Shown here in pieces: positions 1 to 9,286 of a stretch of DNA of 64,000 nt. The stretch spans positions 62,001 to 126,000 of the forward strand of contig NZ_JAINVF010000018.1 of NCBI RefSeq assembly GCF_020400585.1. The letters are read 5' to 3'. Within the stretch, counting starts at the first letter, position 1. The number at the start of each line of letters is the position of its first letter. The notes under the pieces were generated by a model. The model was not told the DNA's origin and searched no databases. It was given only the letters and a program-made list of their open reading frames with translations. Source of the stretch: Streptomyces sp. NK08204 (GTDB taxonomy: Bacteria > Actinomycetota > Actinomycetes > Streptomycetales > Streptomycetaceae). The translations under genes and the position numbers were made by a program.

Positions 1-6
1 GCTTCC

Positions 7-36
7 ACGGGCCGCACGCGCACGCGTGCGGCCCGT
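7..36. terminator. Perfect hairpin at window edge
   Basis: A 14-bp perfect inverted repeat with a 2-base centre (arms begin ACGGGCCGCACGCG) lies before the first gene. It has no T tract, which is common for terminators in high-GC actinobacteria. It probably ends a gene lying to the left of the window. Nothing else is visible in bases 1-95. Confidence 0.55.
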
Positions 37-95
37 TCGCGCACCCATGCGCATACTGAGCCATACGGAAGGTTGCGTTCAGGGAGCGGTGCGAG

Positions 96-1760
96 GTGAC
101 GGAGGCGGAGGACAGCAAGCCCCGGTCGGACGAGGCGTGGAGCGTGTACGACCCGGAGATCACATCCGAGTTCGCCGTTCCCCAGGGCATCGAGGTCCCC
201 GACGGCGGCGCTGAGCCGGAGACGACGTCCGAGTTCGCGGTGCCGAAGGGCCTGCAGGCACCGCAGCCGCCCGGTGCCGCACCGGAGGCGTCGGCGTTCA
301 GCCCGCCGAGCACCTACAGCGCCAGGGAAGCGCCACCCGGGTTCACCCCGGCCACCGGGATGCCCCTGGTCTCCCTGACGAAGGACGCGCCCTGGCAGGA
401 CCGGATGCGCACCATGCTGCGCATGCCGGTGACCGAGCGGCCCGCGCCGGAGCCGGTGCAGCGGGCGGAGGAGGGCGCCCCGGCGGTGCCGCGCGTGCTC
501 GACCTGACCCTGCGTATCGGCGAGCTGCTGCTGGCGGGCGGCGAGGGCGCGGAGGACGTGGAGGCCGCGATGTTCGCGGTGTGCCGCTCCTACGGCCTGG
601 ACCGCTGCGAGCCGACCGTGACCTTCACGCTGCTGTCGATCTCGCACCAGCCGTCCCTGGTCGATGACCCGGTCACGGCGTCCCGGACGGTGCGGCGGCG
701 GGGCACCGACTACACGCGCCTCGCGGCCGTGTTCCGGCTGGTGGACGATCTGACCGACCCGGAGACCCATGTCTCCCTGGAGGAGGCGTACCGGCGGCTG
801 GCGGAGATCCGCCGCAACCGGCACCCGTACCCCGGCTGGGCGCTGACCCTGGCGAGCGGGCTGCTGGCCGGCGCGGCCTCCATCCTGGTCGGCGGTGACC
901 TGATCGTGTTCGTCGCGGCGGCGATCGGCGCGATGCTCGGCGACCGGCTCGCCTGGCTGGCCGCCGGGCGGGGGCTGCCGGAGTTCTACCAGTTCACGGT
1001 GGCGGCCATGCCGCCGGCGGCGATCGGGGTGGCCTTCGCGCTGGCGCACGTCGATGTGCTGGCTTCCGCGGTCATCACCGGTGGGCTGTTCGCGCTGCTG
1101 CCCGGACGGGCGCTGGTGGCGGGTGTGCAGGACGGGCTGACGGGCTTCTACATCACCGCGTCGGCCCGCCTGCTGGAGGTCATGTACTTCTTCGCAGGCA
1201 TCGTCATCGGGGTGCTGGTCGTCCTGTACTTCGGCGTGAAGGTGGGCGGCAGACTCAACCCGGACGCGGCGCTGAACATCTCCGAACGGCCCGTGATCCA
1301 GATCGTGGCCTCCATGCTGGTGTCGCTGACCTTCGCAGTGCTGCTCCAGCAGGAACGGTCCACGGTGCTGTGGGTGACGCTCAACGGGGGTGTCGCCTGG
1401 TCGGTGTACGGCGCGATGCACTACGCGGGCAGAATCTCCCCGGTCGCCTCCACGGCCGTGGCAGCGGGTCTGGTCGGCCTGTTCGGGCAGTTGCTGTCGC
1501 GCTACCGGTTCGCCTCCGCGCTGCCGTACACGACGGCGGCGATCGGGCCCCTGCTGCCCGGTTCCGCGACGTACTTCGGACTGCTGTCCATCGCACAGAA
1601 CCAGATCGACAAGGGCCTGGTGTCGCTGGCCAAGGCTGCCTCGCTCGCCATGGCCATCGCCATCGGGGTCAACCTCGGCTCGGAGATCTCCCGGCTCACC
1701 CTGCGGATCGGCTCCGCCGGGAAGCGCCGGGCGGCGGCCAAGCGGACCAGGGGATTCTGA
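96..1760 (+). CDS. ThrE/DUF1212 family threonine/serine exporter
   Basis: The 554-aa protein has a cytoplasmic N-terminal half (about residues 130-270, ThrE_1/DUF1212 type, with LRIGELLLAGGEGAEDVE) followed by roughly ten hydrophobic segments (about 250-540, ThrE_1 plus ThrE_2). Family members export threonine or serine. The first 130 residues are low-complexity and contain a twofold repeat: TSEFAVPQG and TSEFAVPKG. The GTG start is taken from the open frame; an AGGGAGCGG-like sequence lies upstream. The gene runs towards the convergent dedA-like gene 10 bp away. Family assignment is good; the substrate is not shown by the sequence. Confidence 0.85.
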   Translation: MTEAEDSKPRSDEAWSVYDPEITSEFAVPQGIEVPDGGAEPETTSEFAVPKGLQAPQPPGAAPEASAFSPPSTYSAREAPPGFTPATGMPLVSLTKDAPWQDRMRTMLRMPVTERPAPEPVQRAEEGAPAVPRVLDLTLRIGELLLAGGEGAEDVEAAMFAVCRSYGLDRCEPTVTFTLLSISHQPSLVDDPVTASRTVRRRGTDYTRLAAVFRLVDDLTDPETHVSLEEAYRRLAEIRRNRHPYPGWALTLASGLLAGAASILVGGDLIVFVAAAIGAMLGDRLAWLAAGRGLPEFYQFTVAAMPPAAIGVAFALAHVDVLASAVITGGLFALLPGRALVAGVQDGLTGFYITASARLLEVMYFFAGIVIGVLVVLYFGVKVGGRLNPDAALNISERPVIQIVASMLVSLTFAVLLQQERSTVLWVTLNGGVAWSVYGAMHYAGRISPVASTAVAAGLVGLFGQLLSRYRFASALPYTTAAIGPLLPGSATYFGLLSIAQNQIDKGLVSLAKAASLAMAIAIGVNLGSEISRLTLRIGSAGKRRAAAKRTRGF

Positions 1761-1770
1761 GCCGCCTGTC

Positions 1771-2715
1771 TCAGCGGTAGTTGCCCTGGTCGTAGTCGTG
1801 GGGGTACTGAGTCCGGTCGTACTGCTGCTGGTACTGCTGGTCGTAGTACGGCTGCTGCGGGTACTGCTGCTGGGGGTACTGCTGCTGCGGATACTGCTGC
1901 TGGTCGTAGCCCTGGTTGCCGTAGGCCTGGTTGTGGCCCTGGTTGCCGTGGCCCTGGTCGTCATAGCCCTGGTTCCAGTACTGCTGCTCCTGCTGGGCGT
2001 ACTGCGGCTCCTGCTCGATGCGGCGCAGCCTCGTCGTGGCGTCGTCCAGGACAGGAGCCGGGCGGGGGGCCTCCGGTGCCGGCTGCGGGGCCTTCTTCTC
2101 CTTGCTCCGCGCCCGCAGGAACTCGATGGCGATCGGCACCACCGAGACGAGGACTATCAGGATGAGGATCGCCTCGATGTTCTTCTTCACGAAGCCGACG
2201 TTGCCGAGCCAGGAGCCGAGCAGGGTGACGCCCGCACCCCACAGGGTGCCGCCGATGACGTTGAAGGTCAGGAACGAGCGGTACCGCATGCCGCTGACGC
2301 CGGCGATGATCGGCGTGAACGTGCGCACGATGGGTACGAAGCGGGCCAGGACCAGGGACTTCGGGCCGTAGTTCTCGAAGAACTCGTGCGCCTTGGTCAC
2401 GTTCTCCTGCTTGAACAGGCGGGAGTCGGGCCGGTTGAAGAGGGACGGGCCGACCTTCTTGCCGAACATGTAGCCCGCCTGGTCTCCGAGGACCGCGGCG
2501 AGGCAGATGAGCCCGATCGCGCCCCACAGCGGGAAGTCGAGCTGGTGCGACGTGATGAGCAGACCACAGGTGAACAGCAGCGAGTCGCCCGGCAGGAAGA
2601 AGCCGATGAGCAGGCCGGACTCGGCGAAGACGACGAGCAGCAGACCCCAGATGCTGTAGGTGTCCAGCAGGTAATTGGGATCCAGCCAGCTCGGGCCGAG
2701 GGCGAGTGTCATCAC
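1771..2715 (-). CDS. DedA family membrane protein
   Basis: A 314-aa DedA/SNARE-associated (VTT) protein. The family signature FAESGLLIGFFLPGDSLLF is near residues 30-50, and FLPGDSLL, GDQAGYMFG and RFVPIVRTFTPIIAG are typical of DedA flippase-like proteins needed for envelope homeostasis. There are about five hydrophobic segments up to residue 200. The last 80 residues are unusual: a Gln/Tyr/Pro-rich tail built from QYPQQ repeats, predicted to be disordered and cytoplasmic. The start is GTG at 2715 with AGGAG nine bases upstream; ATG at 2712 is the alternative. Confidence 0.9.
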   Translation of the reverse strand: MMTLALGPSWLDPNYLLDTYSIWGLLLVVFAESGLLIGFFLPGDSLLFTCGLLITSHQLDFPLWGAIGLICLAAVLGDQAGYMFGKKVGPSLFNRPDSRLFKQENVTKAHEFFENYGPKSLVLARFVPIVRTFTPIIAGVSGMRYRSFLTFNVIGGTLWGAGVTLLGSWLGNVGFVKKNIEAILILIVLVSVVPIAIEFLRARSKEKKAPQPAPEAPRPAPVLDDATTRLRRIEQEPQYAQQEQQYWNQGYDDQGHGNQGHNQAYGNQGYDQQQYPQQQYPQQQYPQQPYYDQQYQQQYDRTQYPHDYDQGNYR

Positions 2716-2856
2716 GGGTCCGGGCTCCTGAGGGGACGAGGGCGGCTACGGCATCCAGGTGCGGCCGCACAAAGCTATCAACGTGGGGGGACCGCCCCGG
2801 GTTCCACGGGTGTCTCCGGGATGCGCTGTGTGACAGACAGGGCAAAGCTGTGAGCC

Positions 2857-3222
2857 ATGGGACTCGATGACTACGGCGGCGGCCAGGGGCCCCAGCCGGA
2901 CGTGCTGGTCGTGACGACGAACGAGGTGCCCGGATACCGGGTGAAGGAAGTGATCGGTGAGGTCTTCGGGCTCACCGTCCGCTCACGCCACCTCGGCAGC
3001 CAGATCGGCGCCGGACTGAAGTCGATGATCGGCGGAGAACTCAAGGGGCTCACCAAGACGCTCGTGCAGACCCGTCACCAGGCCATGGAGCGGCTGGTGG
3101 AGCAGGCACGCGCGCGCGGCGCCAACGGAGTGCTGGCGTTCCGGTTCGACGTGACCGATGCCGCGGACGTGGGCACCGAGGTGTGCGCTTACGGGACGGC
3201 CGTGGTCCTGGCCCGGGAGTAG
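2857..3222 (+). CDS. YbjQ/UPF0145 family protein
   Basis: A 121-aa protein of the YbjQ (UPF0145, heavy-metal-binding-domain-like) family. Visible motifs are VVTTNEVPGYRV at the start, RSRHLGSQIGAGLKS in the middle and RARGANGVLAFRFD near the end, all characteristic. The family forms small oligomeric rings; its cellular role is not established. It is divergent from the dedA-like gene and convergent with the MerR gene that ends 17 bases beyond. No good ribosome-binding site is seen before the ATG. Confidence 0.85.
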   Translation: MGLDDYGGGQGPQPDVLVVTTNEVPGYRVKEVIGEVFGLTVRSRHLGSQIGAGLKSMIGGELKGLTKTLVQTRHQAMERLVEQARARGANGVLAFRFDVTDAADVGTEVCAYGTAVVLARE

Positions 3223-3238
3223 GTTCCGGGCCAGGGGG

Positions 3239-4000
3239 TCACACCGTGTGCCGGTCGGCGTTCGCGGTGATCGCCGACCGCAGGTGCTCGGCGAGACCGG
3301 GCCGCATGGAGTCGTAGAACGCCTTGAAGCGCTCGTCGGAGACGTACATCTCCCCCAGGCACCGGTGGGTCTTCACGTGGCACTCGAAGAACCACTTGCT
3401 GATGTGCTGCCGGTGCGCCTCGGCGAGATCCATGGCCGCCTCCGACGTGGGCGCCTGCCCCGCCGCCATGAGGGCTGCGTAGGACTCGCCCCAGGCGGTG
3501 ACCTCGGCCTGTATCTGTTTCCAGTCGTCCTTGGTGTAGCGGGCGACCCGTCGCTGCGACTCCGCGTAGCTTTCGGTGCCGCCCCAGCGCCGTTCCGTCT
3601 CCTCGGCGTACTTCTCCGGGTCCTTGTCCCCGAAGACCTCGAACTTCTCCTCCGGCGTGAGGTTGATGCCCACCTTGCGTGCCTCCATGGCGTGCTCCAC
3701 GGCCGCGGCCATCTTCTTGAGCCTCTCGATCCGGGCGGTCAGCAGTTCGTGCCGGCGGCGCAGGTGCGCACGCGGGTCCGCGTCCGGGTCGTCGAGCAGG
3801 GCCGCGACCTCGTCGAGCGGGAAGCCGAGCTCCCGGTAGAACAGGATCTGCTGGAGCCGGTCGAGGTCGGCGTCACCGTAGCGCCGGTGCCCGGCGTGGG
3901 TGCGCTCGCCGGGCACGAGCAGGCCGATCTCGTCGTAGTGGTGCAGGGCGCGCACCGTGACTCCGGCGAACCCCGCGACCTCGCCTACGGAGTAGCTCAC
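3239..4000 (-). CDS. MerR family regulator with TipAS domain
   Basis: Residues 1-70 are a MerR DNA-binding domain (YSVGEVAGFAGVTVRALHHYDEIGLL); a coiled linker follows, then a TipAS-like ligand-binding domain (about 120-253). TipA proteins sense thiopeptides and other cyclic peptides and self-activate; here the ligand is unknown. I place the start at GTG 4000 because GAAGGAG lies just upstream and the MerR fold begins there; the longer open frame to 4135 adds a non-homologous 45 residues. It is divergent from the glutamate decarboxylase gene, which it could regulate. Confidence 0.85.
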   Translation of the reverse strand: MSYSVGEVAGFAGVTVRALHHYDEIGLLVPGERTHAGHRRYGDADLDRLQQILFYRELGFPLDEVAALLDDPDADPRAHLRRRHELLTARIERLKKMAAAVEHAMEARKVGINLTPEEKFEVFGDKDPEKYAEETERRWGGTESYAESQRRVARYTKDDWKQIQAEVTAWGESYAALMAAGQAPTSEAAMDLAEAHRQHISKWFFECHVKTHRCLGEMYVSDERFKAFYDSMRPGLAEHLRSAITANADRHTV

Positions 4001-4149
4001 TTTCCGCTCCTTCGGTCGGTACGCGCTCCACGGTGCGGCCTCACGCCACGTGAGGTGCAAGTCCGGGTCGTCCCCGGGTCGGGTCCGGGTCATTCCGGAT
4101 GTTGGTCCGGCGCTGTCCGCTTTATGGTGGCCCAAAGGAGGGCATGCCC

Positions 4150-5556
4150 ATGGCGCTGCACCGAGGTCCCGAGAAGCACGAGGAACGGACTGTGTCGGTC
4201 AACCCGTTCTTCGGGGAGGCCAACCCCGTCGGCGGCATGACCGAGGCTCCGCCCACGCACCGGCTCCCGGACACCCCGGTGGCCCCTTCGACGGCGTACC
4301 AGCTGGTCCACGACGAGCTGATGCTGGACGGCAACTCGCGGCTGAACCTGGCGACCTTCGTGACCACCTGGATGGAGCCGCAGGCCGGGGTGCTGATGAC
4401 GGAGTGCCGCGACAAGAACATGATCGACAAGGACGAGTACCCGCGCACGGCCGAGCTGGAGCGGCGCTGCGTGGCGATGCTCGCCGACCTGTGGAACGCG
4501 CCGGACCCGTCGGCCGCCGTCGGCTGCTCGACCACCGGGTCGAGCGAGGCGTGCATGCTCGCCGGGATGGCGCTCAAGCGACGGTGGGCCCGGCGCAACG
4601 CCGACCGCTATCCGGGGGCCCGGCCCAATCTGGTCATGGGCGTCAACGTCCAGGTCTGCTGGGAGAAGTTCTGCAACTTCTGGGAGGTGGAGGCCCGGCA
4701 GGTGCCGATGCAGGGCGACCGCTACCACCTGGACCCCGAGGCCGCGGCGCGGTTGTGCGACGAGAACACCATCGGGGTCGTCGGCGTCCTCGGCTCGACC
4801 TTCGACGGGTCGTACGAGCCCGTCGCCGACCTGTGCGCGGCCCTGGACGCCCTGCAGGAACGCACCGGACTCGACATCCCGGTGCACGTCGACGCGGCGT
4901 CCGGGGGCATGGTGGCGCCCTTCCTGGACGAGGACCTGGTGTGGGACTTCCGGCTGCCCCGGGTGGCCTCGATCAACACCTCGGGGCACAAGTACGGCCT
5001 GGTCTACCCGGGCGTCGGCTGGGCGTTGTGGCGGGACGCGGAGGCGCTGCCCGAGGAACTGGTCTTCCGGGTCAACTACCTGGGCGGCGACATGCCGACC
5101 TTCGCGCTGAACTTCTCCCGGCCCGGCGCGCAGGTGGTCGCGCAGTACTACACGTTCCTGCGGCTCGGCCGGGAGGGCTACCAGATGGTGCAGCGGTCCA
5201 CCCGGGAGGTGGCGCGCTCGCTCGCGAAGCGGATCGAGGCGCTCGGCGACTTCCGGCTGCTCACCCGAGGGGACCAGTTGCCCGTCTTCGCCTTCACCGT
5301 GGCCGACGACGTGACGGCTTACGACGTCTTCGACGTCTCCCGGCGGATGCGCGAGGGCGGCTGGCTGGTGCCCGCGTACACCTTCCCGCCGAACCGGGAG
5401 GACCTGTCCGTGCTGCGGATCGTGTGCCGCAACGGCTTCTCGCACGACCTGGCCGACCTGTTCGTGGCGGACCTGACCCGCCTGCTGCCCGACCTGCGCC
5501 GGCAGCCGCATCCGCTGACCCGGGACAAGGAGGCGGCGACCGGCTTCCACCACTAG
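4150..5556 (+). CDS. gadB: Glutamate decarboxylase (PLP-dependent)
   Basis: A 468-aa group II decarboxylase that would convert glutamate to GABA and CO2, using a proton. The pyridoxal-phosphate lysine is in SGHKYGLVYPGVGW (about residue 281) and the cofactor aspartate is in PVHVDAASGG. HNG-type variations are absent and the length matches bacterial GadB. AAAGGAGGG at 4134-4142 is spaced correctly for ATG 4150 and is too close to ATG 4144, which decides the start. No GadC antiporter lies next to it, so an acid-resistance role is not shown; GABA-shunt metabolism is equally possible. Confidence 0.93.
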   Translation: MALHRGPEKHEERTVSVNPFFGEANPVGGMTEAPPTHRLPDTPVAPSTAYQLVHDELMLDGNSRLNLATFVTTWMEPQAGVLMTECRDKNMIDKDEYPRTAELERRCVAMLADLWNAPDPSAAVGCSTTGSSEACMLAGMALKRRWARRNADRYPGARPNLVMGVNVQVCWEKFCNFWEVEARQVPMQGDRYHLDPEAAARLCDENTIGVVGVLGSTFDGSYEPVADLCAALDALQERTGLDIPVHVDAASGGMVAPFLDEDLVWDFRLPRVASINTSGHKYGLVYPGVGWALWRDAEALPEELVFRVNYLGGDMPTFALNFSRPGAQVVAQYYTFLRLGREGYQMVQRSTREVARSLAKRIEALGDFRLLTRGDQLPVFAFTVADDVTAYDVFDVSRRMREGGWLVPAYTFPPNREDLSVLRIVCRNGFSHDLADLFVADLTRLLPDLRRQPHPLTRDKEAATGFHH

Positions 5557-5572
5557 CGGGCACGGGCCGGCG

Positions 5573-6214
5573 CTAGCGAGTGTCCTGCGGGTGCCGCTCC
5601 CCCGTCGCGTACGGGTTCTCCTGGCCTTCGGCGAGCACGCCGACGAACGGTTCGCCCTCGCCGGCGAAGGTGTAGGCGCCGTTCTCGACACGTTCGACCA
5701 GGCCACGGGTCCAGGCGGCCTCGCCGTCGGCCGCGTGGACCCACATGTTCATGATCTCGCCGATGTGGCCGAGCTTCTCCGGGCCGTCCCCGGGGATGTA
5801 GTGCTCGGTGACGGAATCGCGCCACGCGGCCAGGCGGCGCAGGCGCTCCCGGAGCAGGGCCACGACCTCGGCGCGCTCCAGGTCGACCATGAAGCCGATG
5901 GCGGTGGAGAGCATGTCGATGCTCCGGTCGCGGGCGACCAGGGCCTCCCTGAGGAGGGTGAAGTACTCCTCGGTGCCCTTGTCGGTGACCTCGTACTCGG
6001 TGCGGGGCGGTCCCCCGGCCGTGGACGGGGCGATCTCGTGCGCGTGCAGCAGCCCCTGCCGGGCCATCTGTTTCAGGGCGTGGTAGATCGAGCCCGGCTT
6101 GGCGTTGGACCACTCGTGCGCGCCCCAGTACTCCAGGTCGGCGCGGACCTGGTAGCCGTGGGCCCGCCCGTGCTGGCGGACCGCGCCCAGCACGAGCAGA
6201 CGGATCGCTGACAT
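5573..6214 (-). CDS. PadR family transcriptional regulator
   Basis: A 213-aa PadR regulator: N-terminal winged helix (LVLGAVRQHGRAHGYQVRAD, PGSIYHALKQMARQGLL, EYEVTDKGTEEY, residues 1-85) followed by a Vir_act_alpha_C-like C-terminal part. It lies 24 bp downstream of the DinB gene on the same strand and the two may be co-transcribed. There is no ribosome-binding site; TAACCT at 6222-6227 lies seven bases before the ATG and could be a -10 box giving a leaderless mRNA, but no matching -35 is visible. The ligand is unknown. Confidence 0.85.
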   Translation of the reverse strand: MSAIRLLVLGAVRQHGRAHGYQVRADLEYWGAHEWSNAKPGSIYHALKQMARQGLLHAHEIAPSTAGGPPRTEYEVTDKGTEEYFTLLREALVARDRSIDMLSTAIGFMVDLERAEVVALLRERLRRLAAWRDSVTEHYIPGDGPEKLGHIGEIMNMWVHAADGEAAWTRGLVERVENGAYTFAGEGEPFVGVLAEGQENPYATGERHPQDTR

Positions 6215-6238
6215 GCGGTCCAGGTTAGGGGCGTACGG

Positions 6239-6778
6239 CTATCCGGCCTGCTCCAGGGCCACCAGTTCGAACGCCGTCCTGCCGTCCAGCGACTCCCGGA
6301 TGATGTCGGCATGGCCGGCGTGCCGGGCCGTCTCGCGGATCAGGTGCAGGCACAGCCAGCGCAGCGAGACACGGCCCTCCGGCGGGAACCAGGGGTCGGG
6401 CGGCAGCGGGAAGGTGTCGTCGAGGCTGGGCGCGGAGCGGATGAACTTCTCCGTCTCGGCGGCGACCTCCGCCCAGTACGCGAGCTGCGAGGCGACCGTC
6501 TCGTCCTCGGTCAGCCGGAAGCACTCGTGCCAGTCGGACTCGTCGCGCCGGACCGCCGGGGACCGGCGCATGGCGCGGGCCACCCAGCCCTGCTCGACCT
6601 CGGCGACGTGCTTGAGCAGTCCGCCCAGGGACAGCTCGCTCGCGCTGGGGCGCATCCGGGCCTGCTCCTCGGTCAGTCCCAGCAGCGCCCTTCGGATCCC
6701 TCCGCGCTGCTCCTCCAGGAAGGCGAGCAGCGCCCCGCGCTCGTCGCCCTTCGCCTCCGCGCTCACGTGCGTGACCAT
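6239..6778 (-). CDS. DinB family / DUF664 protein
   Basis: A 179-aa four-helix-bundle DinB-like protein (DUF664, mycothiol-transferase-like class). The metal-ligand histidines fit H in LLKHVAEVEQGW (about residue 60) and the late RETARHAGHADIIRES segment. Actinobacterial members include mycothiol-dependent enzymes, so thiol transfer is possible, but the substrate cannot be read here. It precedes the PadR gene on the same strand. AAGGG lies about nine bases before the ATG. Confidence 0.82.
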   Translation of the reverse strand: MVTHVSAEAKGDERGALLAFLEEQRGGIRRALLGLTEEQARMRPSASELSLGGLLKHVAEVEQGWVARAMRRSPAVRRDESDWHECFRLTEDETVASQLAYWAEVAAETEKFIRSAPSLDDTFPLPPDPWFPPEGRVSLRWLCLHLIRETARHAGHADIIRESLDGRTAFELVALEQAG

Positions 6779-6830
6779 GACCGGCCGCCCTTCCCCGCAT
6801 CCGTTTTCCTGACACCGGGAACGCTACGGA

Positions 6831-6859
6831 CCCTTGCGGTCAGCTTCTGTCCGCAAGGG
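6831..6859 (-). terminator. Terminator of the aldehyde dehydrogenase gene
   Basis: A nine-base-pair inverted repeat (CCCTTGCGG / CCGCAAGGG) with an 11-base loop lies 37 bases after the stop codon of the aldehyde dehydrogenase gene and before the DinB gene. Confidence 0.6.
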
Positions 6860-6895
6860 CGCGCGGCCCGGAGGGAACCCGAAAGGGGAGGAGAC

Positions 6896-8356
6896 CTAGA
6901 ACGGGAAGCCGGTGCGGCCGTGCTGCACCGAGATCCACTTGGTGGTGGTGAAGGCCTCCAGGGTCGTCTCGCCGTTCAGGCGGCCGATGCCGGAGTGCTT
7001 CTCCCCGCCGAAGGGGACGAGCGGCTCGTCGTGGACGGTGCCGTCGTTCACGTGGAACATGCCGGTCTCGATCTGCTTGGCGAAGGCCACACCACGCTCG
7101 ATGTCACCGGTGTGCACGGCGCCGCTGAGGCCGTAGGGGGTGTCGTTGACGATCCGGACCGCCTCCTCCTCGCTGTCGAACGGGATGAGGAAGACGACCG
7201 GGCCGAAGATCTCCTGCCGGAGCAGGCTGGAGCCGGCGGGTATGCCGGTCAGCACGGTCGGGCCGATCAGGTTGCCGGAGATGGTGCCCTGCACGAGGGC
7301 GGTGGCGCCCTCGGCGAGCGCCTGCTCGACCGCGCCGGAGATGACGTTGGCCTGCGTGCCGTTGATCACCGGGCCGATGACGGTCCGGGGGTCTCTCGGG
7401 TCGCCGACCGTGAGGGTCCTGACCTTGGCGACGAACTTCTCGGTGAACTCGTCGGCGATCGAACGGTTCACGAGGACCCGGTTGGCGGCCATGCAGGCCT
7501 GGCCCTGGTGGACGAACCGGCTGAAGACCGCCGCGTCCACCGCGTAGTCGACGTCGGCGTCGTCCAGCACCACCAGTGCGCTGTTGCCGCTGAGTTCGAG
7601 GACCGCGCGCTTGAAGTCCCTGGCGCACACGGTCGCGACGTGCCGGCCGACCTCGTCGGAACCGGTGAAGGATATGACCTTGGGGATCGGGTGCTCGATG
7701 AAGGCGTCGCCTATCTCGGCTATGTCGGTGACGATGACGTTGAGCAGGCCGCCCGGCAGTCCCGCCTCCTCGAGGATCTTCGCGATCAGGGTGCCGCCGG
7801 CTATCGGGGTGTCCTGGTGCGGCTTGAGGACCACGCCGTTGCCGAGGACGAGTGCCGGAGCCACCGACTTCAGCGACAGCAGGAACGGGAAGTTGAAGGA
7901 ACTGATCACGCCGACGACGCCCACCGGAACCCGGTAGACCCGGTTCTCCTTGCCGTCCAGGGGGGAGGGAAGGATCTTGCCCTCGGGGCGCAGCGCGAGG
8001 TGGATCGCCTCGCGCAGGAACTCCTTGGCGAGGTGCAGCTCGAAGCCCGCCTTGACGCGGGTGCCGCCGAGCTCCGCGGTGATCAGGTCGGCTATCTCCT
8101 GCTCGCGCTCCTCGATCAGCCGCAGAGCGCGCTCGAAGACGGCACGCCGGGTGTACGGGTTGGTGGCGGCCCACTGCTTCTGCGCGCGGGCGGCGGCCCG
8201 GTAGGCCTGGTCCACCTCGTCGGCCGTGGCCACCGTGATCGAGGCCAGCTTCTCGTCGTTGTAGGGGTTGAAGTCGATGACGTCCCAGGAGCCGGTGCCC
8301 GTGCACCACTCACCGTCGATGTACTGCTGAGCCAGGTCGGTGAAGTAGGACGACAT
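6896..8356 (-). CDS. Aldehyde dehydrogenase (NAD(P)+-dependent)
   Basis: A 486-aa aldehyde dehydrogenase superfamily member oxidising an aldehyde to its acid. The base glutamate is in LELSGNSALVV, the nucleophile cysteine is in GQACMAANRVLV, and the C-terminal GGEKHSGIGR is typical of the benzaldehyde/salicylaldehyde-type branch. The substrate is not certain. Start ATG 8356 has GAGGGA upstream; the longer frame starts at TTG. It is followed by a terminator and stands alone as a transcription unit. Confidence 0.9.
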   Translation of the reverse strand: MSSYFTDLAQQYIDGEWCTGTGSWDVIDFNPYNDEKLASITVATADEVDQAYRAAARAQKQWAATNPYTRRAVFERALRLIEEREQEIADLITAELGGTRVKAGFELHLAKEFLREAIHLALRPEGKILPSPLDGKENRVYRVPVGVVGVISSFNFPFLLSLKSVAPALVLGNGVVLKPHQDTPIAGGTLIAKILEEAGLPGGLLNVIVTDIAEIGDAFIEHPIPKVISFTGSDEVGRHVATVCARDFKRAVLELSGNSALVVLDDADVDYAVDAAVFSRFVHQGQACMAANRVLVNRSIADEFTEKFVAKVRTLTVGDPRDPRTVIGPVINGTQANVISGAVEQALAEGATALVQGTISGNLIGPTVLTGIPAGSSLLRQEIFGPVVFLIPFDSEEEAVRIVNDTPYGLSGAVHTGDIERGVAFAKQIETGMFHVNDGTVHDEPLVPFGGEKHSGIGRLNGETTLEAFTTTKWISVQHGRTGFPF

Positions 8357-8425
8357 GTGATCCCTCAATCGCTAGCAGACACCAGATCCACTGTCACTCT
8401 GATCACACGTCATCGTACTTGCGTA

Positions 8426-9286
8426 TCAAGTGAGTTGGATGAGTCCGCGCAGCAGATCCCGGCTCTCGTCCGGGCCGGGACTGTCCTGCTGGAGCTCCTT
8501 GAGCGCCTGCTCGTACTGGGCGACGTCCTCGCGCTTGTCGAGGTAGAGGGCGCTGGTCAGCTGCTCCAGGTAGACCACATCGGACAGGTCGGACTCGGGG
8601 AAGCTGAGGATGGTGAAGGCGCCGCTCTCGCCGGAATGCCCGCCGAGGCTGAACGGCATGACCTGCAGCCGTACGTTGGGCCGCTCGGACAGGTCGATCA
8701 GGTGCTGGAGCTGGCCGCGCATCACCTCGCGGTCGCCGTAGGGGCGGCGCAGCGCGGCCTCGTCCAGCACGATGTGGAACTCGGGGGCGTTGTCGTCCAG
8801 CAGGTGCTTCTGCCGCTCCAGGCGCAGCGCGACCCGCCGCTCCACGTCGGCCGCGCCCGCGCCCTTCATGCCGCGCCGGACCACCGCGCGTGCGTACGCC
8901 TCGGTCTGCAGCAGGCCGTGCACGAACTGCACCTCGTAGACTCGGATGAGAGAGGCGGCGCCCTCCAGGCCCACATAGGTGGGGAACCAGCTGGGCAGCA
9001 CATCGGAGTAACTGTGCCACCAGCCCGCGACGTTGGCCTCGCGGGCGAGAGAGAGCAGCGACTCGCGCTCCGCCTCGTCGGTGATGCCGTACAGCGTCAA
9101 CAGGTCCTCGACATCCCTGGTCTTGAAGCTCACCCGGCCCAGCTCCATCCGGCTGATCTTCGACTCGGAGGCACGGATGGAGTACCCTGCCGCCTCGCGC
9201 GTGATTCCCCGCGCTTCGCGCAGTCGCCTGAGTTGCGAACCGAGCAGCATCCGCCGCACCACCGATCCGGGCTCTCCCGCGCTCAC
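8426..9286 (-). CDS. XRE-family HTH regulator with DUF5753
   Basis: A 286-aa protein with an N-terminal XRE helix-turn-helix (residues 10-70: LGSQLRRLREARGITREAAG, SKISRMELGR) and a C-terminal DUF5753 (QFVHGLLQTEAYARAV, MPFSLGGHSGESGAFTIL, VVYLEQLTSALYLD). This is the architecture of the WhiJ-like regulators found in many copies in streptomycetes, usually beside a DUF397 gene and an RsbW-like ATPase gene, as here. GTG 9286 is chosen because GGAGG lies nine bases upstream. It is divergent from the ATPase gene. Confidence 0.9.
   Translation of the reverse strand: MSAGEPGSVVRRMLLGSQLRRLREARGITREAAGYSIRASESKISRMELGRVSFKTRDVEDLLTLYGITDEAERESLLSLAREANVAGWWHSYSDVLPSWFPTYVGLEGAASLIRVYEVQFVHGLLQTEAYARAVVRRGMKGAGAADVERRVALRLERQKHLLDDNAPEFHIVLDEAALRRPYGDREVMRGQLQHLIDLSERPNVRLQVMPFSLGGHSGESGAFTILSFPESDLSDVVYLEQLTSALYLDKREDVAQYEQALKELQQDSPGPDESRDLLRGLIQLT

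Noticed and set aside
4090..5706. Minus-strand open frame opposite the glutamate decarboxylase gene
   Set aside because: His/Val/Gly-rich shadow translation; the plus strand has the full PLP enzyme.
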